Shown here: one piece after another, positions 9,507-18,629 of the stretch
How the letters are laid out: each line of letters starts with the position of its first letter
Position numbering within the stretch: the first letter of the stretch is position 1
NCBI GenBank assembly: GCA_027081505.1
Contig: JALWKK010000102.1
Location: forward strand, 17,342 to 81,341
DNA from: Flavobacteriaceae bacterium
Lineage (GTDB): Bacteria; Bacteroidota; Bacteroidia; Flavobacteriales; Flavobacteriaceae
Direction of reading: 5' to 3'
Length of the DNA: 64,000 bases
The notes under the pieces: model-generated
What the model saw: the letters and a program-made list of their open reading frames with translations, nothing else
What the model was told of the DNA's origin: nothing
Database searches by the model: none
Position numbers and translations under genes: made by a program

Positions 9507-11141
9507 ATGAAAAACAAGATTCTTTTAGTTTTTTTACTAAGTAGTGTATTCTTTTCTTGCGAAAACAACACAATTAATACCGAGATAGAAAACGAGCCTG
9601 AATATACTGTAGCAGATATGAATGCATCAATAGTATATGTTCAAAATCAATTGCCTTTGTTTGTTAATGCATTAGGACAATTAGGAGGTGACCTTACTAG
9701 GATTGGTTATTTATTTGGAGATTACACCAGATTTGATAATCAAGATGTTTCAGGCAGTTGGTTTCAATTTGGCACTTGGTCAATAGCTTATAATGAGATT
9801 ATTCCTAATATCGAGAGCGCATTAAGCTATGCAACACAACAAAACCTTACAAACGAAATAGGTGTTTTAAAAACCATAAAAGCTTATGTATATATGACAT
9901 TAGCCGATTTTTATGGTAAAGTACCTTATTTTGATGAATCGCATCCTCAATCTATCCTTTATGATGAGGCACAATTATATAATATAGTAACGTATGATTT
10001 ATTAGACGATGCGATAAGCAATTTTAGTCAAGGAGGAACACCATTAGAAACCGATTTGTATTACGATAACGATTTTTCAAAATGGGTTAAACTTGCCAAC
10101 ACTTTAAAGTTAACTTCTTTTTTAAAAGTAGGCGACAGTAATTCTTTTCAACAAATTATTAATAACGGAAATTATATTATCGATACAGCAGATGATTTTG
10201 AGTATCAATACGGAGTAAGTAGTGAGAATCCTACCCATCCTCTCTTTAAAATGTGTTATCATGAAAATGGTGCTATTTTATATGCATCCAACTGGTTAAT
10301 GAATAAAATGTTACAAACCAACGACCCCAGAAGGCGTTATTATTTTTACAGACAAAACGGTTGTGCACCCGGAAATGTAGATAATAATGGTGCTTATTGT
10401 CCTGAAAATGAATATTTATTAGCTTGCTCAACATACTCGTACCCACTTCATTATCCTACCGATATGATTTTTTGCAGCGTAGCAGAAGGATATTGGGGCA
10501 GAGATCATGGTGATAGACGAGGAATTCCACCAGATGGAGCTACTAGAACCACAATGGGAGTATATCCTATAGGTGGTAAGTTTGATGGGAATGAATTTTC
10601 TTATTATAAAGATTTAAGCAATGGTGCAGGATTGGGCATAACCCCTATCTTACTTGCCTCTTGGGTAGATTTTATGCAAGCAGAAATGGCTTTAAACAAT
10701 AATAATTCAACAGAAGCAGAGAATTATATTGCTGCAGGGTTGTTAAAATCTGTAGAAAAATCAATGACATTTTCACAACTTGATAGTGGAGCTAACGCTA
10801 ATTATTTTCCAAGTAGTTCCGAAATATCCGATTTTATAAATTCTATTACACAAGATTTTAATAACGGTACTATTGAAGATAAATGGAATATATTAGCCGA
10901 ACAATTTTTTATAACCCAATACAGTAACGGAATATTGGCATACAACTTTTACAGAAGAAAAGGTTATCCTACCACGCTTCAGTATCATCTTAATCCAAAC
11001 CCCGGTGCTTTTGTGAGATCGTTGTTATATCCTACCGAAGCATTACAAAATTTTCCAGATTTAGAACAAAAACCCAATACACAAGTTCAAGTATTTTGGG
11101 ATACAAATCCGGGATATCCTGCGTTTCCTGTCGCTAATTAA
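9507..11141 (+). CDS. SusD/RagB-family nutrient-binding outer-membrane lipoprotein
   Basis: This 544-residue lipoprotein has its signal at MKNKILLVFLLSSVFFSC; the cysteine at residue 18 is the lipidation site. The helical repeats and the SLKTIKAYVYMTLADFYGKVPYF-like segment (here VLKTIKAYVYMTLADFYGKV) are typical of SusD-like proteins, closest in style to the SusD-like_2 group. Such proteins lie on the cell surface and cap a TonB-dependent receptor. The frame is open to 9411, but the ATG at 9507 starts the lipoprotein signal. A hairpin GTAGAAA/TTTCTAC (9454-9460 with 9471-9477) lies in the leader. Unusually, it precedes its receptor gene instead of following it. The substrate is unknown. Confidence 0.88.
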   Translation: MKNKILLVFLLSSVFFSCENNTINTEIENEPEYTVADMNASIVYVQNQLPLFVNALGQLGGDLTRIGYLFGDYTRFDNQDVSGSWFQFGTWSIAYNEIIPNIESALSYATQQNLTNEIGVLKTIKAYVYMTLADFYGKVPYFDESHPQSILYDEAQLYNIVTYDLLDDAISNFSQGGTPLETDLYYDNDFSKWVKLANTLKLTSFLKVGDSNSFQQIINNGNYIIDTADDFEYQYGVSSENPTHPLFKMCYHENGAILYASNWLMNKMLQTNDPRRRYYFYRQNGCAPGNVDNNGAYCPENEYLLACSTYSYPLHYPTDMIFCSVAEGYWGRDHGDRRGIPPDGATRTTMGVYPIGGKFDGNEFSYYKDLSNGAGLGITPILLASWVDFMQAEMALNNNNSTEAENYIAAGLLKSVEKSMTFSQLDSGANANYFPSSSEISDFINSITQDFNNGTIEDKWNILAEQFFITQYSNGILAYNFYRRKGYPTTLQYHLNPNPGAFVRSLLYPTEALQNFPDLEQKPNTQVQVFWDTNPGYPAFPVAN

Positions 11142-11178
11142 TTTGTACATTTAACAAATCGGTAAAACCAACCAATAA

Positions 11179-13962
11179 ATGAAACATTTTTTCCTTTCTG
11201 TTATTCTCCTGTGTGTTACTTCGGTAATGGCACAGGAGAATTTTCCTAAAGTTTCTGTGCAGGCTACAGAAGCTCCAATTAAAGATGTATTATACAAACT
11301 CGAAAATTCAACATCCTATAAATTTTATTATATCGAAGATTGGTTAAAAGAGGAGTTAATTACAGTTTCCATTAATTCTATTCCATTAAATGAAGCTTTA
11401 CCTATAATTTTTAACCAAACGAGCCTTAACTATTACATTTCAAAAGATAAAAAAATAATACTAACAAAAAACACATTAATCTATGACCAACTACCCGAAG
11501 GTTTTTTTAATGAAATCGATTCTACTTTACCGGTAAAAAAGGAAAAGTATATTGTGGATCAAGAAAAACTTGATTTTAATCCAGTTTTTTTTGAAAATAA
11601 AAATTCCAATCAAGACATAGAAGTGTCGATTGTCAGAATTGGAAAAGAAAGTAAAAACAATTCTCTTAAAACCTACACACTTACAGGTTTTGTTGCAGAT
11701 GCTAAAACCCAAAACCCAATTTCAAGAGCTACACTAAAAGTTATAGGTAAAAACAGCGGAAGCGTAACACGAGCAGATGGAACTTTTACCCTTCGGTTAC
11801 AAGCGGGATTAAACAAAGTCATTATACGCTCTTTAGGTTATAAACCAATACAGAAAAACATTATTATGTTTAGTGATGGTGAGCTAAATGTACTATTAAA
11901 AGAAAAAGTTGAAAGTCTGGGACTAGTGGTTATTGATGCCAATAAAGATAAAAACATTAAAACTGCAAATACAGGTACGGTAGATGTGGATGTTAAAAAA
12001 ATAAAAAACATACCGCTGGTATTAGGCGAACGAGACATATTTAAAGTGGCTACCACTTTACCGGGTATAACTACAGCAGGCGAGGGTTCTTCCGGTTTTA
12101 ATATTCGTGGAGGAAAAACCGATCAAAATTTAATTCTGTTGGACGGTGGTGTGCTTTATAATCCCACACATTTTTTTGGTATTTTTTCGGCTATTAATCC
12201 TTTTACAACCTCTAAAGTTACTATTTATAAAGGAAACATACCTTCTGAATTTGGTGGCAGGCTTTCTTCCGTAATCGATATAGAAACCAAAAACGGTAAT
12301 GTTTCCAAATTATCGGGAGAAGCTTCAATAGGTCCTGTAACGGGTAATCTTTCTTTGGAGATTCCTTTGGCAAAAGACAAATCGTCTCTTTTAATTGGAG
12401 GTAGAAGTACCTATTCCGATTGGGTTTTAAAGGCAATAGATAACGAAGATTTAAAAAATAGTGTAGCAAATTATTACGATGCCATTGTAAAATACCATAA
12501 TAAAGTTGACGATAATAACACCATCAACCTTACCGGATATTACAGCAAAGATAAATTTAGCATTACGGCAGATTCTTTATACGGCTTTTCAAACCGGTTA
12601 CTAACAGCAGAATGGAAGCGCCGGTTTAATGATAAAAACTCGGGTAGTGTTCGAGTTTCTAACAGTCAATATACTTTTTCTATCGATTATAATGGTAATG
12701 CAAACCGAAATTTTAAACTGGGATATAAAAACAATGAAACACAAGTACAAATACAAGCACAATACAATCCCAATAAAAAACATTCTTTAACCTACGGTTA
12801 TTCAGGGAAACTATATTCTATTTTTCCCGGTGAAATTAATCCAAAAGGAAATGCTTCAATCGTTACACCGCTTGTTATCGATAGCGAAAAAGCTTTAGAG
12901 AATGCTATTTTTATTTCCGACAAGTTTAAAGTAAACAAGCAATTAATGATACATGCCGGCATACGCTACTCGTATTACTTAGCACTAGGAGAAGGTGTTC
13001 AAAGAATTTATAATGCTAATTTGCCAAAAAATCAAAGCACACTAATCGAAACAAAAACCTTTGGAAATAATGAGGTAATTAAACAATACGGAAACCCCGA
13101 AATACGACTGGCAACTCGTTATTTGTTTCCCAACGATCTAGCCGTCAAAGCAGGGTTTAATACAACCGTACAATACATTCACTCAATATCAAACAACACC
13201 ACAGATTCGCCCACAGATACCTGGAAACTATCAGACACAAATATTAAACCTCAAAAAGCAACACAATATACATTGGGAGTATATAAAAATTATAATGATA
13301 CTATGTATGAACTAAGTTTGGAAGGTTTTTACAAACGGTTTAAAAATGTTTTGGACTTTAAAGTAGGCTCGCAATTTTTACTAAATGAAACCTTAGAAAC
13401 CGAAGTCATTCAAGGAGTTGGAAAAGCCTATGGTGCCGAGTTGTTATTAAAAAAACATCGCGGAAAGTTTAACGGGTGGATTAGTTATACTTATTCACGT
13501 TCGTTTTATAAAATGAAAAGTGATTTTTCTGAAGAAACCATAAACAACGGCAACTATTTTCCTTCAAATTTTGACAAGCCGCATAACCTGAATATCATTT
13601 CTAATTTTAAAATTACAGAACGATTTAGCCTGTCCGGAAATTTTATATACCAAACCGGAAGACCGGTTACCATACCGGAAGGGAAGTACATCTTTAATAA
13701 TGCCGAATTTGTAATTTACAGCGATAGAAATGCCTACCGAATTCCCGATTATTATCGGTTGGATCTAAGTTTAAATATTGAAGGAACCCATAAGATTAAA
13801 AAACTCGCACATAGCTTTTGGAACATTTCTGTGTATAATGTTTTAGGGCGTAACAATCCGTATTCGGTATTTTTTGTTACTGATAATGGTGAAGTAAAAG
13901 CCTATCAAAGTTCCATATTTGCCGTACCGGTACCTACCATAACCTATAATTTAAAATTTTAA
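11179..13962 (+). CDS. TonB-dependent outer-membrane receptor with STN and carboxypeptidase-D-like domains
   Basis: This 927-residue receptor has a signal peptide (about 1-19), an STN-type secretin/TonB short N-terminal domain (about 22-97), a CarboxypepD_reg-like domain (about 165-245, TLTGFVADAKTQNPISRATL through VRSLGYKP-like IIRSLGYKP), a plug (about 255-370, with GSSGFNIRGGKTDQNLILLDG and PSEFGGRLSSVIDI) and a C-terminal 22-strand barrel. The STN domain normally signals to an anti-sigma factor, but no sigma/anti-sigma pair lies nearby. The gene is 37 bases after the SusD-like gene and 1 base before DUF4249, so the set is probably one operon for uptake of an unknown ligand. Confidence 0.93.
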   Translation: MKHFFLSVILLCVTSVMAQENFPKVSVQATEAPIKDVLYKLENSTSYKFYYIEDWLKEELITVSINSIPLNEALPIIFNQTSLNYYISKDKKIILTKNTLIYDQLPEGFFNEIDSTLPVKKEKYIVDQEKLDFNPVFFENKNSNQDIEVSIVRIGKESKNNSLKTYTLTGFVADAKTQNPISRATLKVIGKNSGSVTRADGTFTLRLQAGLNKVIIRSLGYKPIQKNIIMFSDGELNVLLKEKVESLGLVVIDANKDKNIKTANTGTVDVDVKKIKNIPLVLGERDIFKVATTLPGITTAGEGSSGFNIRGGKTDQNLILLDGGVLYNPTHFFGIFSAINPFTTSKVTIYKGNIPSEFGGRLSSVIDIETKNGNVSKLSGEASIGPVTGNLSLEIPLAKDKSSLLIGGRSTYSDWVLKAIDNEDLKNSVANYYDAIVKYHNKVDDNNTINLTGYYSKDKFSITADSLYGFSNRLLTAEWKRRFNDKNSGSVRVSNSQYTFSIDYNGNANRNFKLGYKNNETQVQIQAQYNPNKKHSLTYGYSGKLYSIFPGEINPKGNASIVTPLVIDSEKALENAIFISDKFKVNKQLMIHAGIRYSYYLALGEGVQRIYNANLPKNQSTLIETKTFGNNEVIKQYGNPEIRLATRYLFPNDLAVKAGFNTTVQYIHSISNNTTDSPTDTWKLSDTNIKPQKATQYTLGVYKNYNDTMYELSLEGFYKRFKNVLDFKVGSQFLLNETLETEVIQGVGKAYGAELLLKKHRGKFNGWISYTYSRSFYKMKSDFSEETINNGNYFPSNFDKPHNLNIISNFKITERFSLSGNFIYQTGRPVTIPEGKYIFNNAEFVIYSDRNAYRIPDYYRLDLSLNIEGTHKIKKLAHSFWNISVYNVLGRNNPYSVFFVTDNGEVKAYQSSIFAVPVPTITYNLKF

Positions 13963-13963
13963 T

Positions 13964-15181
13964 ATGAAACCAATAACATACCTTGTATTCGGATTGATAG
14001 TGTTACTAAGTTTTTCTTGTGTAGAAGAAATAGACTTTGCAACATATACAGAAACTTTTGAAAGTGCATTGGTAGTGGAAGCTACCATCACAAATGAATA
14101 TAAACAACAACAAGTAAAACTAAGTCGTACCTATAAAATTGAAGAAGATGGACCCAATCCCGAAACCGGTGCGCAAGTAACCTTATTGGTAAATGGCTCG
14201 CCAATTTCTTTTGTGGAAACAGAAAATGGTATGTATTTATCTGAAACAGCATTTGCCGCACAGCATAATGCAGATTACCAATTAAAAGTAATAACTTCCA
14301 ATGGCAGAAAATATTCATCTACACCTATACAACTAACCCAAGAAACCCAAATAGATAATATTTATGCAGAACGCATTACCAACGAATTTGGTGAGGACGG
14401 AATAGCAATACGTATTGATAGTTTTGATCCCACTTCAAACTCCCGTTTTTATAGATACGAGTATGAAGAAACCTATAAAATAATTGCTCCTTTTTATAGC
14501 GGAAGCAAACTTATTGTTACCGGAAACGTATATCCAAACTGCTCGGTACAGTTAGTGAGTAGAGACGAAGATGTTAGAACTTGTTTTAAAACAGATTTTT
14601 CTACCAATATTATTTTAACCTCGACACAAGACTTACAAGAAGATATAGTGGAAGGATTTCAAGTCTGTTTCTTGAATAAAAACAATTTTAAAATATCTCA
14701 CCGTTATAGTGTTTTAGTAAAACAATATGTGCAACAACCCGAAGCTTTTCTGTATTATAGTAAATTAAAAGACATAGCCGAACAAGACAGTAATTTGTTC
14801 TCTCAGCTACAACCCGGTTTTTTAAACGGAAATATATTTTCAGAAACCAATACCGAAGAAAAAGTAGTAGGTTATTTTGAAGTTGCTTCGGTAAGCAAAA
14901 AAAGAATATTTTTTAATTATACAGATTTTTATCCAGACGAACCATTGCCGCCTTATGTAATTTCGTGTGTTCCTTTTGCTCCAAAATTATCGGTTTCAGG
15001 ACTTGGAGGCAGTGGACGCTGTGGAGAATTAATAACAAGCCTTGAAGCAGATAGAATCACTTTTTGGGATATAAATTCCTTTCCTGAACCCGGAGAAGGA
15101 CCGTATTTAGTGGTTATAAAAGAATGTGGCGACTGTACGGCTTTGGGCACAAACGAAGTACCCGATTTTTGGGTAGAATAA
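13964..15181 (+). CDS. DUF4249-family surface lipoprotein
   Basis: This 405-residue lipoprotein has the signal MKPITYLVFGLIVLLSFSC with the lipid cysteine at residue 19. The sequence has the DUF4249 layout: an N-terminal beta-rich domain (LVVEATITNEYKQQQVKLSRT, GAQVTLLVNG) followed by a receptor-associated region and a cysteine-bearing C-terminus (residues about 330-400). DUF4249 genes regularly follow TonB receptors with carboxypeptidase-like domains in Flavobacteriia and are thought to serve as their surface partners. Its start is separated from the receptor stop by one base, implying translational coupling. Biochemical function is not known. Confidence 0.9.
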   Translation: MKPITYLVFGLIVLLSFSCVEEIDFATYTETFESALVVEATITNEYKQQQVKLSRTYKIEEDGPNPETGAQVTLLVNGSPISFVETENGMYLSETAFAAQHNADYQLKVITSNGRKYSSTPIQLTQETQIDNIYAERITNEFGEDGIAIRIDSFDPTSNSRFYRYEYEETYKIIAPFYSGSKLIVTGNVYPNCSVQLVSRDEDVRTCFKTDFSTNIILTSTQDLQEDIVEGFQVCFLNKNNFKISHRYSVLVKQYVQQPEAFLYYSKLKDIAEQDSNLFSQLQPGFLNGNIFSETNTEEKVVGYFEVASVSKKRIFFNYTDFYPDEPLPPYVISCVPFAPKLSVSGLGGSGRCGELITSLEADRITFWDINSFPEPGEGPYLVVIKECGDCTALGTNEVPDFWVE

Positions 15182-15197
15182 CAGAAAAAAATACACT

Positions 15198-16919
15198 ATG
15201 AAGAAACTTATTTACACATTTATCGCAGTATTAATATCTCAATCTGTTTGTTCTCAGATAATTGATGGTTTTAGTAGGGTTTCTCCCGAGAAAATTTATG
15301 TTCACAAAAACGCTTCGGTATTATTAACCGGTGAGTATTTATATTTTTCTATTTTTTGTATAAACACAGAAAACAATGAATTTAGTACTTTTAGTAAAGT
15401 AGCTTACATTGATTTGGTTGACCAAAGCAAACAGGTTGTTCTGCACCAAAAAGTGTTGTTATCACAAGGAACCGGACAAGGAGATTTTTTCATCCCTACA
15501 AGTTTAAAATCAGGAAGTTATAAATTAATTGTGTACACCAAGTGGATGCAAAATAATCGTTCCGAAAAATTTAACCAATCCAATCTTATTATTATCAATC
15601 CCTATTTAGCCGTTCAGCCTAATGCAAGCAATGTAATAAACAAAAAGAACAATAAAATAAGGCTCAATAACACGACATCCTATGGCGTAAAAGTAGCAAC
15701 CGATAAGAATGTTTACAAAAAACGAGAAAAAGTTTCTTTAAACATACAGCCTATTACAAAAAGTAACAAACTCTCTAGAATTTCTATTTCAGTAAGACGA
15801 ATAGATAGTTTGGATTTACTTGTGAATGATACAACTTCAAGTTACAATTTTATTAACAAAACAAATAACAAAGAGTCTTTGGTAAATCCGTTAAAGTTCT
15901 ATCCCGAAAATAAAGGAGCTATTTTAGAAGGAAAACTTATAAAAAAAGAAAGCAACGAAGGTAGTGGCTTTAAAGATATTGCTATCTCGGTACCCGGAAA
16001 TGTAGATTTTTTTAAAATGGTTAAAACAAATTTTAATGGTGATTTTAGAATCGATTTTAATTCTTATTTCGACGGAAACCTTGCATTGTTACAATTAGTT
16101 TCCGACAAAAAAGATAAAAAAGACTCCATAGTTTTAACAAAAGATTACAGACCGTCTTATAAAAACTTAACTTTTGAAAAATTTTCAATAACACCGAATT
16201 TAAAACAGGAATTAATTAACAGAAGTATTTACAACCAAATAGAAAGCAATTATTTTACTGTAAAACCCGATAGTATTATAACTCCAATACCGCAGAAACC
16301 GTTTTATTATAAAGAAAAAGCAATTATTATTAAACTAGATGATTACAGACGATTTGCAACACTAAAAGAAACCTTCCTTGAAGTTGTAGACCCCGTTTAT
16401 GTCAAGAGAATAAACGGCGAAATAACTTTTAATATCAGAAGACCGGAAGATTATTTATACGAAAATTTAAAACCACTTGTTTTATTAGATGGTGTTCTCA
16501 TTCAAGATTATAATTGGTTGTTAAATTTTAATGCGTACAGAGTTGATAATATCCGAATTATTAAAAAAAATATCGTGTTGGGTCCCAAAAATTTTAAAGG
16601 AATAATCGCAATTGAAACAACAAAAAAAGATGTAGATTTTGCAAAAGAATTACCTGATATAATACCTTACAAAATAGAAAAACCTTTATTACCTAAAAAA
16701 TATTTTCAGCAAAACTACGATACGGCATCAAAAAAACTTGAAAGAATACCGGATTATCGAATTCAGCTTTTATGGAAACCAAGAATGTACCTTTCCAAAT
16801 CTGCTGTAACACTACCTTTTTACACTTCAGATAGTGAAGGAACTTATAAAGTTGTTGTTGAAGGATTTACAAACACAGGAAAACCCATTTCTGCAACCAC
16901 CTATTTTAAAGTAGAATAA
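15198..16919 (+). CDS. Secreted MG2-like (macroglobulin-type) protein of the uptake operon
   Basis: This 573-residue protein has a signal peptide (MKKLIYTFIAVLISQSVCS). Residues about 22-130 resemble the MG2 bait-arm domain found at the N-terminus of many Bacteroidota surface proteins: SPEKIYVHKNASVLLTGEYLYFSI, then a lipidation-free beta sandwich ending in SGSYKLIVYTKW. A second such unit begins at VATDKNVYKKREKVSLNI. It ends in a short beta domain (SAVTLPFYTSDSEGTYKVVVEGF). No TonB plug is visible, unlike longer relatives. It starts 16 bases after DUF4249, so it is probably the fourth operon member, a cell-surface or periplasmic accessory. Function not known. Confidence 0.75.
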   Translation: MKKLIYTFIAVLISQSVCSQIIDGFSRVSPEKIYVHKNASVLLTGEYLYFSIFCINTENNEFSTFSKVAYIDLVDQSKQVVLHQKVLLSQGTGQGDFFIPTSLKSGSYKLIVYTKWMQNNRSEKFNQSNLIIINPYLAVQPNASNVINKKNNKIRLNNTTSYGVKVATDKNVYKKREKVSLNIQPITKSNKLSRISISVRRIDSLDLLVNDTTSSYNFINKTNNKESLVNPLKFYPENKGAILEGKLIKKESNEGSGFKDIAISVPGNVDFFKMVKTNFNGDFRIDFNSYFDGNLALLQLVSDKKDKKDSIVLTKDYRPSYKNLTFEKFSITPNLKQELINRSIYNQIESNYFTVKPDSIITPIPQKPFYYKEKAIIIKLDDYRRFATLKETFLEVVDPVYVKRINGEITFNIRRPEDYLYENLKPLVLLDGVLIQDYNWLLNFNAYRVDNIRIIKKNIVLGPKNFKGIIAIETTKKDVDFAKELPDIIPYKIEKPLLPKKYFQQNYDTASKKLERIPDYRIQLLWKPRMYLSKSAVTLPFYTSDSEGTYKVVVEGFTNTGKPISATTYFKVE

Positions 16920-17180
16920 CGCAATTGATGATTTGGGATCGGATATTGGTATTCGAGTCTGTCTACAACAGATAGATTTTCAACTTGCCTAAAGTATCGA
17001 GAATACCGCAATTGATGAATTAGGATTTATAATTTTTTCGATTGAAAACCTAAGATATAACACGAAAAATTTAATGAGATTTATCCTGCAATGTTTCAGA
17101 AGGAGAAAGTAAGGGCAGCCTTGTAGGTCTGAAATTAGAGTCTTATTAAAAAAATCAAAAGGTAATCCTAAAACTTTAAA
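16920..17180. repeat. Gene-free convergent spacer with direct repeats and hairpins
   Basis: GCAATTGATGATTTGGGAT (16921-16939) recurs at 17008-17026 with 17 of 19 bases equal. Between the two copies GGTATTC (16948-16954) pairs with GAATACC (17001-17007), enclosing TCTGT/ACAGA (16958-16962 with 16968-16972). Further right, TTTCAGA (17094-17100) pairs with TCTGAAA (17128-17134), enclosing AAGG-GCAG-CCTT (17111-17122). No coding frame is credible. It may be a decayed mobile or RNA element between the MG2-like gene and prfB, which face each other. Confidence 0.55.
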
Positions 17181-18288
17181 TTATAATTCATTTTCGTTTT
17201 CTTTTTGTCCGGTCATCATTAAGTAGGCTTTTAAAAATTCGTCGATTTCTCCGTTTAAAACCGCTTCGGTGTTTCCGGTTTCGTAGCCTGTGCACACGTC
17301 TTTAACCAATTTGTATGGATGAAGAACGTAGTTTCTAATTTGCGAACCCCATTCAATCGCCATTTTGTTTGATTCTATTTCGTCTCGTTGGGCTTGCCGT
17401 TTTCTAAGTTCAATTTCATACAATTGCGATTTAAGCATTTGCATGGCTTTTTCTCTGTTTTCGAGTTGTGACCTGGTTTCGGAGTTATGAATTACAATTC
17501 CGGTAGGATGGTGGGTAAGTATGGCTTTGGTTTCTACTTTATTAACGTTTTGTCCACCGGCACCACTGCTTCGGGCAAAATCCCAAGAAATATCCGCCGG
17601 ATTTATTTCAATTTCAATACTATCATCTGCAAGCGGATACACATACACCGACGCAAAACTGGTGTGTCGTTTGGCATTGCTGTCGAAGGGAGAAATACGT
17701 ACCAACCGGTGTACACCGTTTTCACTTTTTAACCAACCAAATGCATACGCACCGTCTATTTCAATCGTAACGGTTTTTACACCTGCCACATCGCCCTCTT
17801 GATAGTTTAATTCTTTTACTTTAAACCCTCTTTTTTCTGCCCACATTAAGTACATTCGCATAAGCATTTGTGCCCAATCGCAACTTTCGGTACCACCTGC
17901 ACCCGCAGTAATTTGCAATACGGCACTCATCGAATCGCCTTCCTCGCTAAGCATATTCCTGAACTCTAATGCTTCAATTTGTTCTAATGCGTTATGATAC
18001 GCTTTTTCAACTTGCTCGGGCGTTCCTTCTCCTTCTTTTAAGTATTCAAAGTAAATCTCTACTTCTTCGGTATAAGTTTCTGCTTTTTCAAAATCTATTA
18101 CCCAACTTTTTTTATTTCGAAGCATCTTCATAAAAGCTTCCGCTTCTCTGGGATTGTTCCAAAAATCGGGATCAAAAGTTTTTTCTTCGTCGTTGCTTAT
18201 TTCTATTTTTTTTCCGGCAACGTCAAAGATACCTCCTTAACGCATCCAGGCGTTTTTTAAGATTATTTACTTGGTCAATCGTTATCAT
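17181..18288 (-). CDS. prfB: Peptide chain release factor 2, with programmed +1 frameshift
   Basis: RF2 ends translation at UGA and UAA. The motifs RISPFDSNAKRHTSFASV (the SPF stop-codon reader) and SSGAGGQNVNKVETKA (the GGQ peptidyl-transferase motif) are clear. Translation starts at the ATG at 18288 and reads 21 codons (MITIDQVNNLKKRLDALRRYL) to an in-frame UGA at 18225-18223. After a +1 slip on CUU it continues with DVAGKKIEISNDEE and joins the long downstream frame, giving about 368 residues, the normal RF2 length. Without the shift only 21 residues are made. The uninterrupted frame that opens at the internal Met at 18131 would lack the N-terminal domain. Confidence 0.96.
18223..18240 (-). 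promoter_or_regulatory. RF2 autoregulatory frameshift site
   Basis: Read on the minus strand the site is TTAAGGAGGTATCTTTGA: an internal Shine-Dalgarno-like AGGAGG, then UAU, the slippery CUU and the UGA stop, followed by C. This is the classic RF2 arrangement. Low RF2 slows termination at UGA and allows the +1 shift that makes more RF2. The internal AGGAGG stands out in a genome that otherwise hardly uses such sequences. Confidence 0.95.
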
Positions 18289-18629
18289 AAGCCATTATTA
18301 TTTGAAGCAAAAATAGAATTTAACAGTGTATCTTAAAATTATTTGCAAGTAAATTTATACATTTCGGGAAAATATTTTGATATGAGTAAAAATCTCGCAT
18401 TACATGTATGTTTATTGAATGTTTTTTTGGTTTCGAAACAAATGATTTAGAATAATTATTAAAAATAGATTTTATTATATAATTTTCAACCTTTCGACAG
18501 TTATTTTGATGAAAATAACAGGATTGTTTTATGCAATCCGAAAAGAATTATGTATTGCGAGTCAAGGATATCTCGGATAGAAGTACGATAGGAAGTTTAC
18601 AATGTTTAAACAATTAAAAAATACACAAA
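18289..18629. other. Spacer between prfB and ltaE with three consecutive hairpins
   Basis: The left part is plain AT-rich sequence. The right part has three hairpins in a row: GTTATTTT/AAAATAAC (18500-18507 with 18512-18519), GGATTG/CAATCC (18521-18526 with 18534-18539) and CGAG/CTCG (18558-18561 with 18572-18575). They lie in the likely leader of the threonine aldolase gene. A 28-codon frame (18531-18617) overlaps them but is not convincing as a gene. Confidence 0.45.

Noticed and set aside
17521-17802. Open frames on the + strand across prfB (17487-17732 and 17521-17802)
   Set aside because: They are opposite-strand shadows of conserved prfB sequence and have no start signals or family resemblance.
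18131-18131. Start of prfB at the internal methionine
   Set aside because: It would remove the N-terminal domain; the frameshift site and the conserved N-terminus upstream explain the full gene.
18531-18617. A 28-codon frame upstream of ltaE as a leader peptide or small gene
   Set aside because: It has no enrichment in Thr or Gly codons, no terminator follows it, and it overlaps the three hairpins; nothing supports translation.
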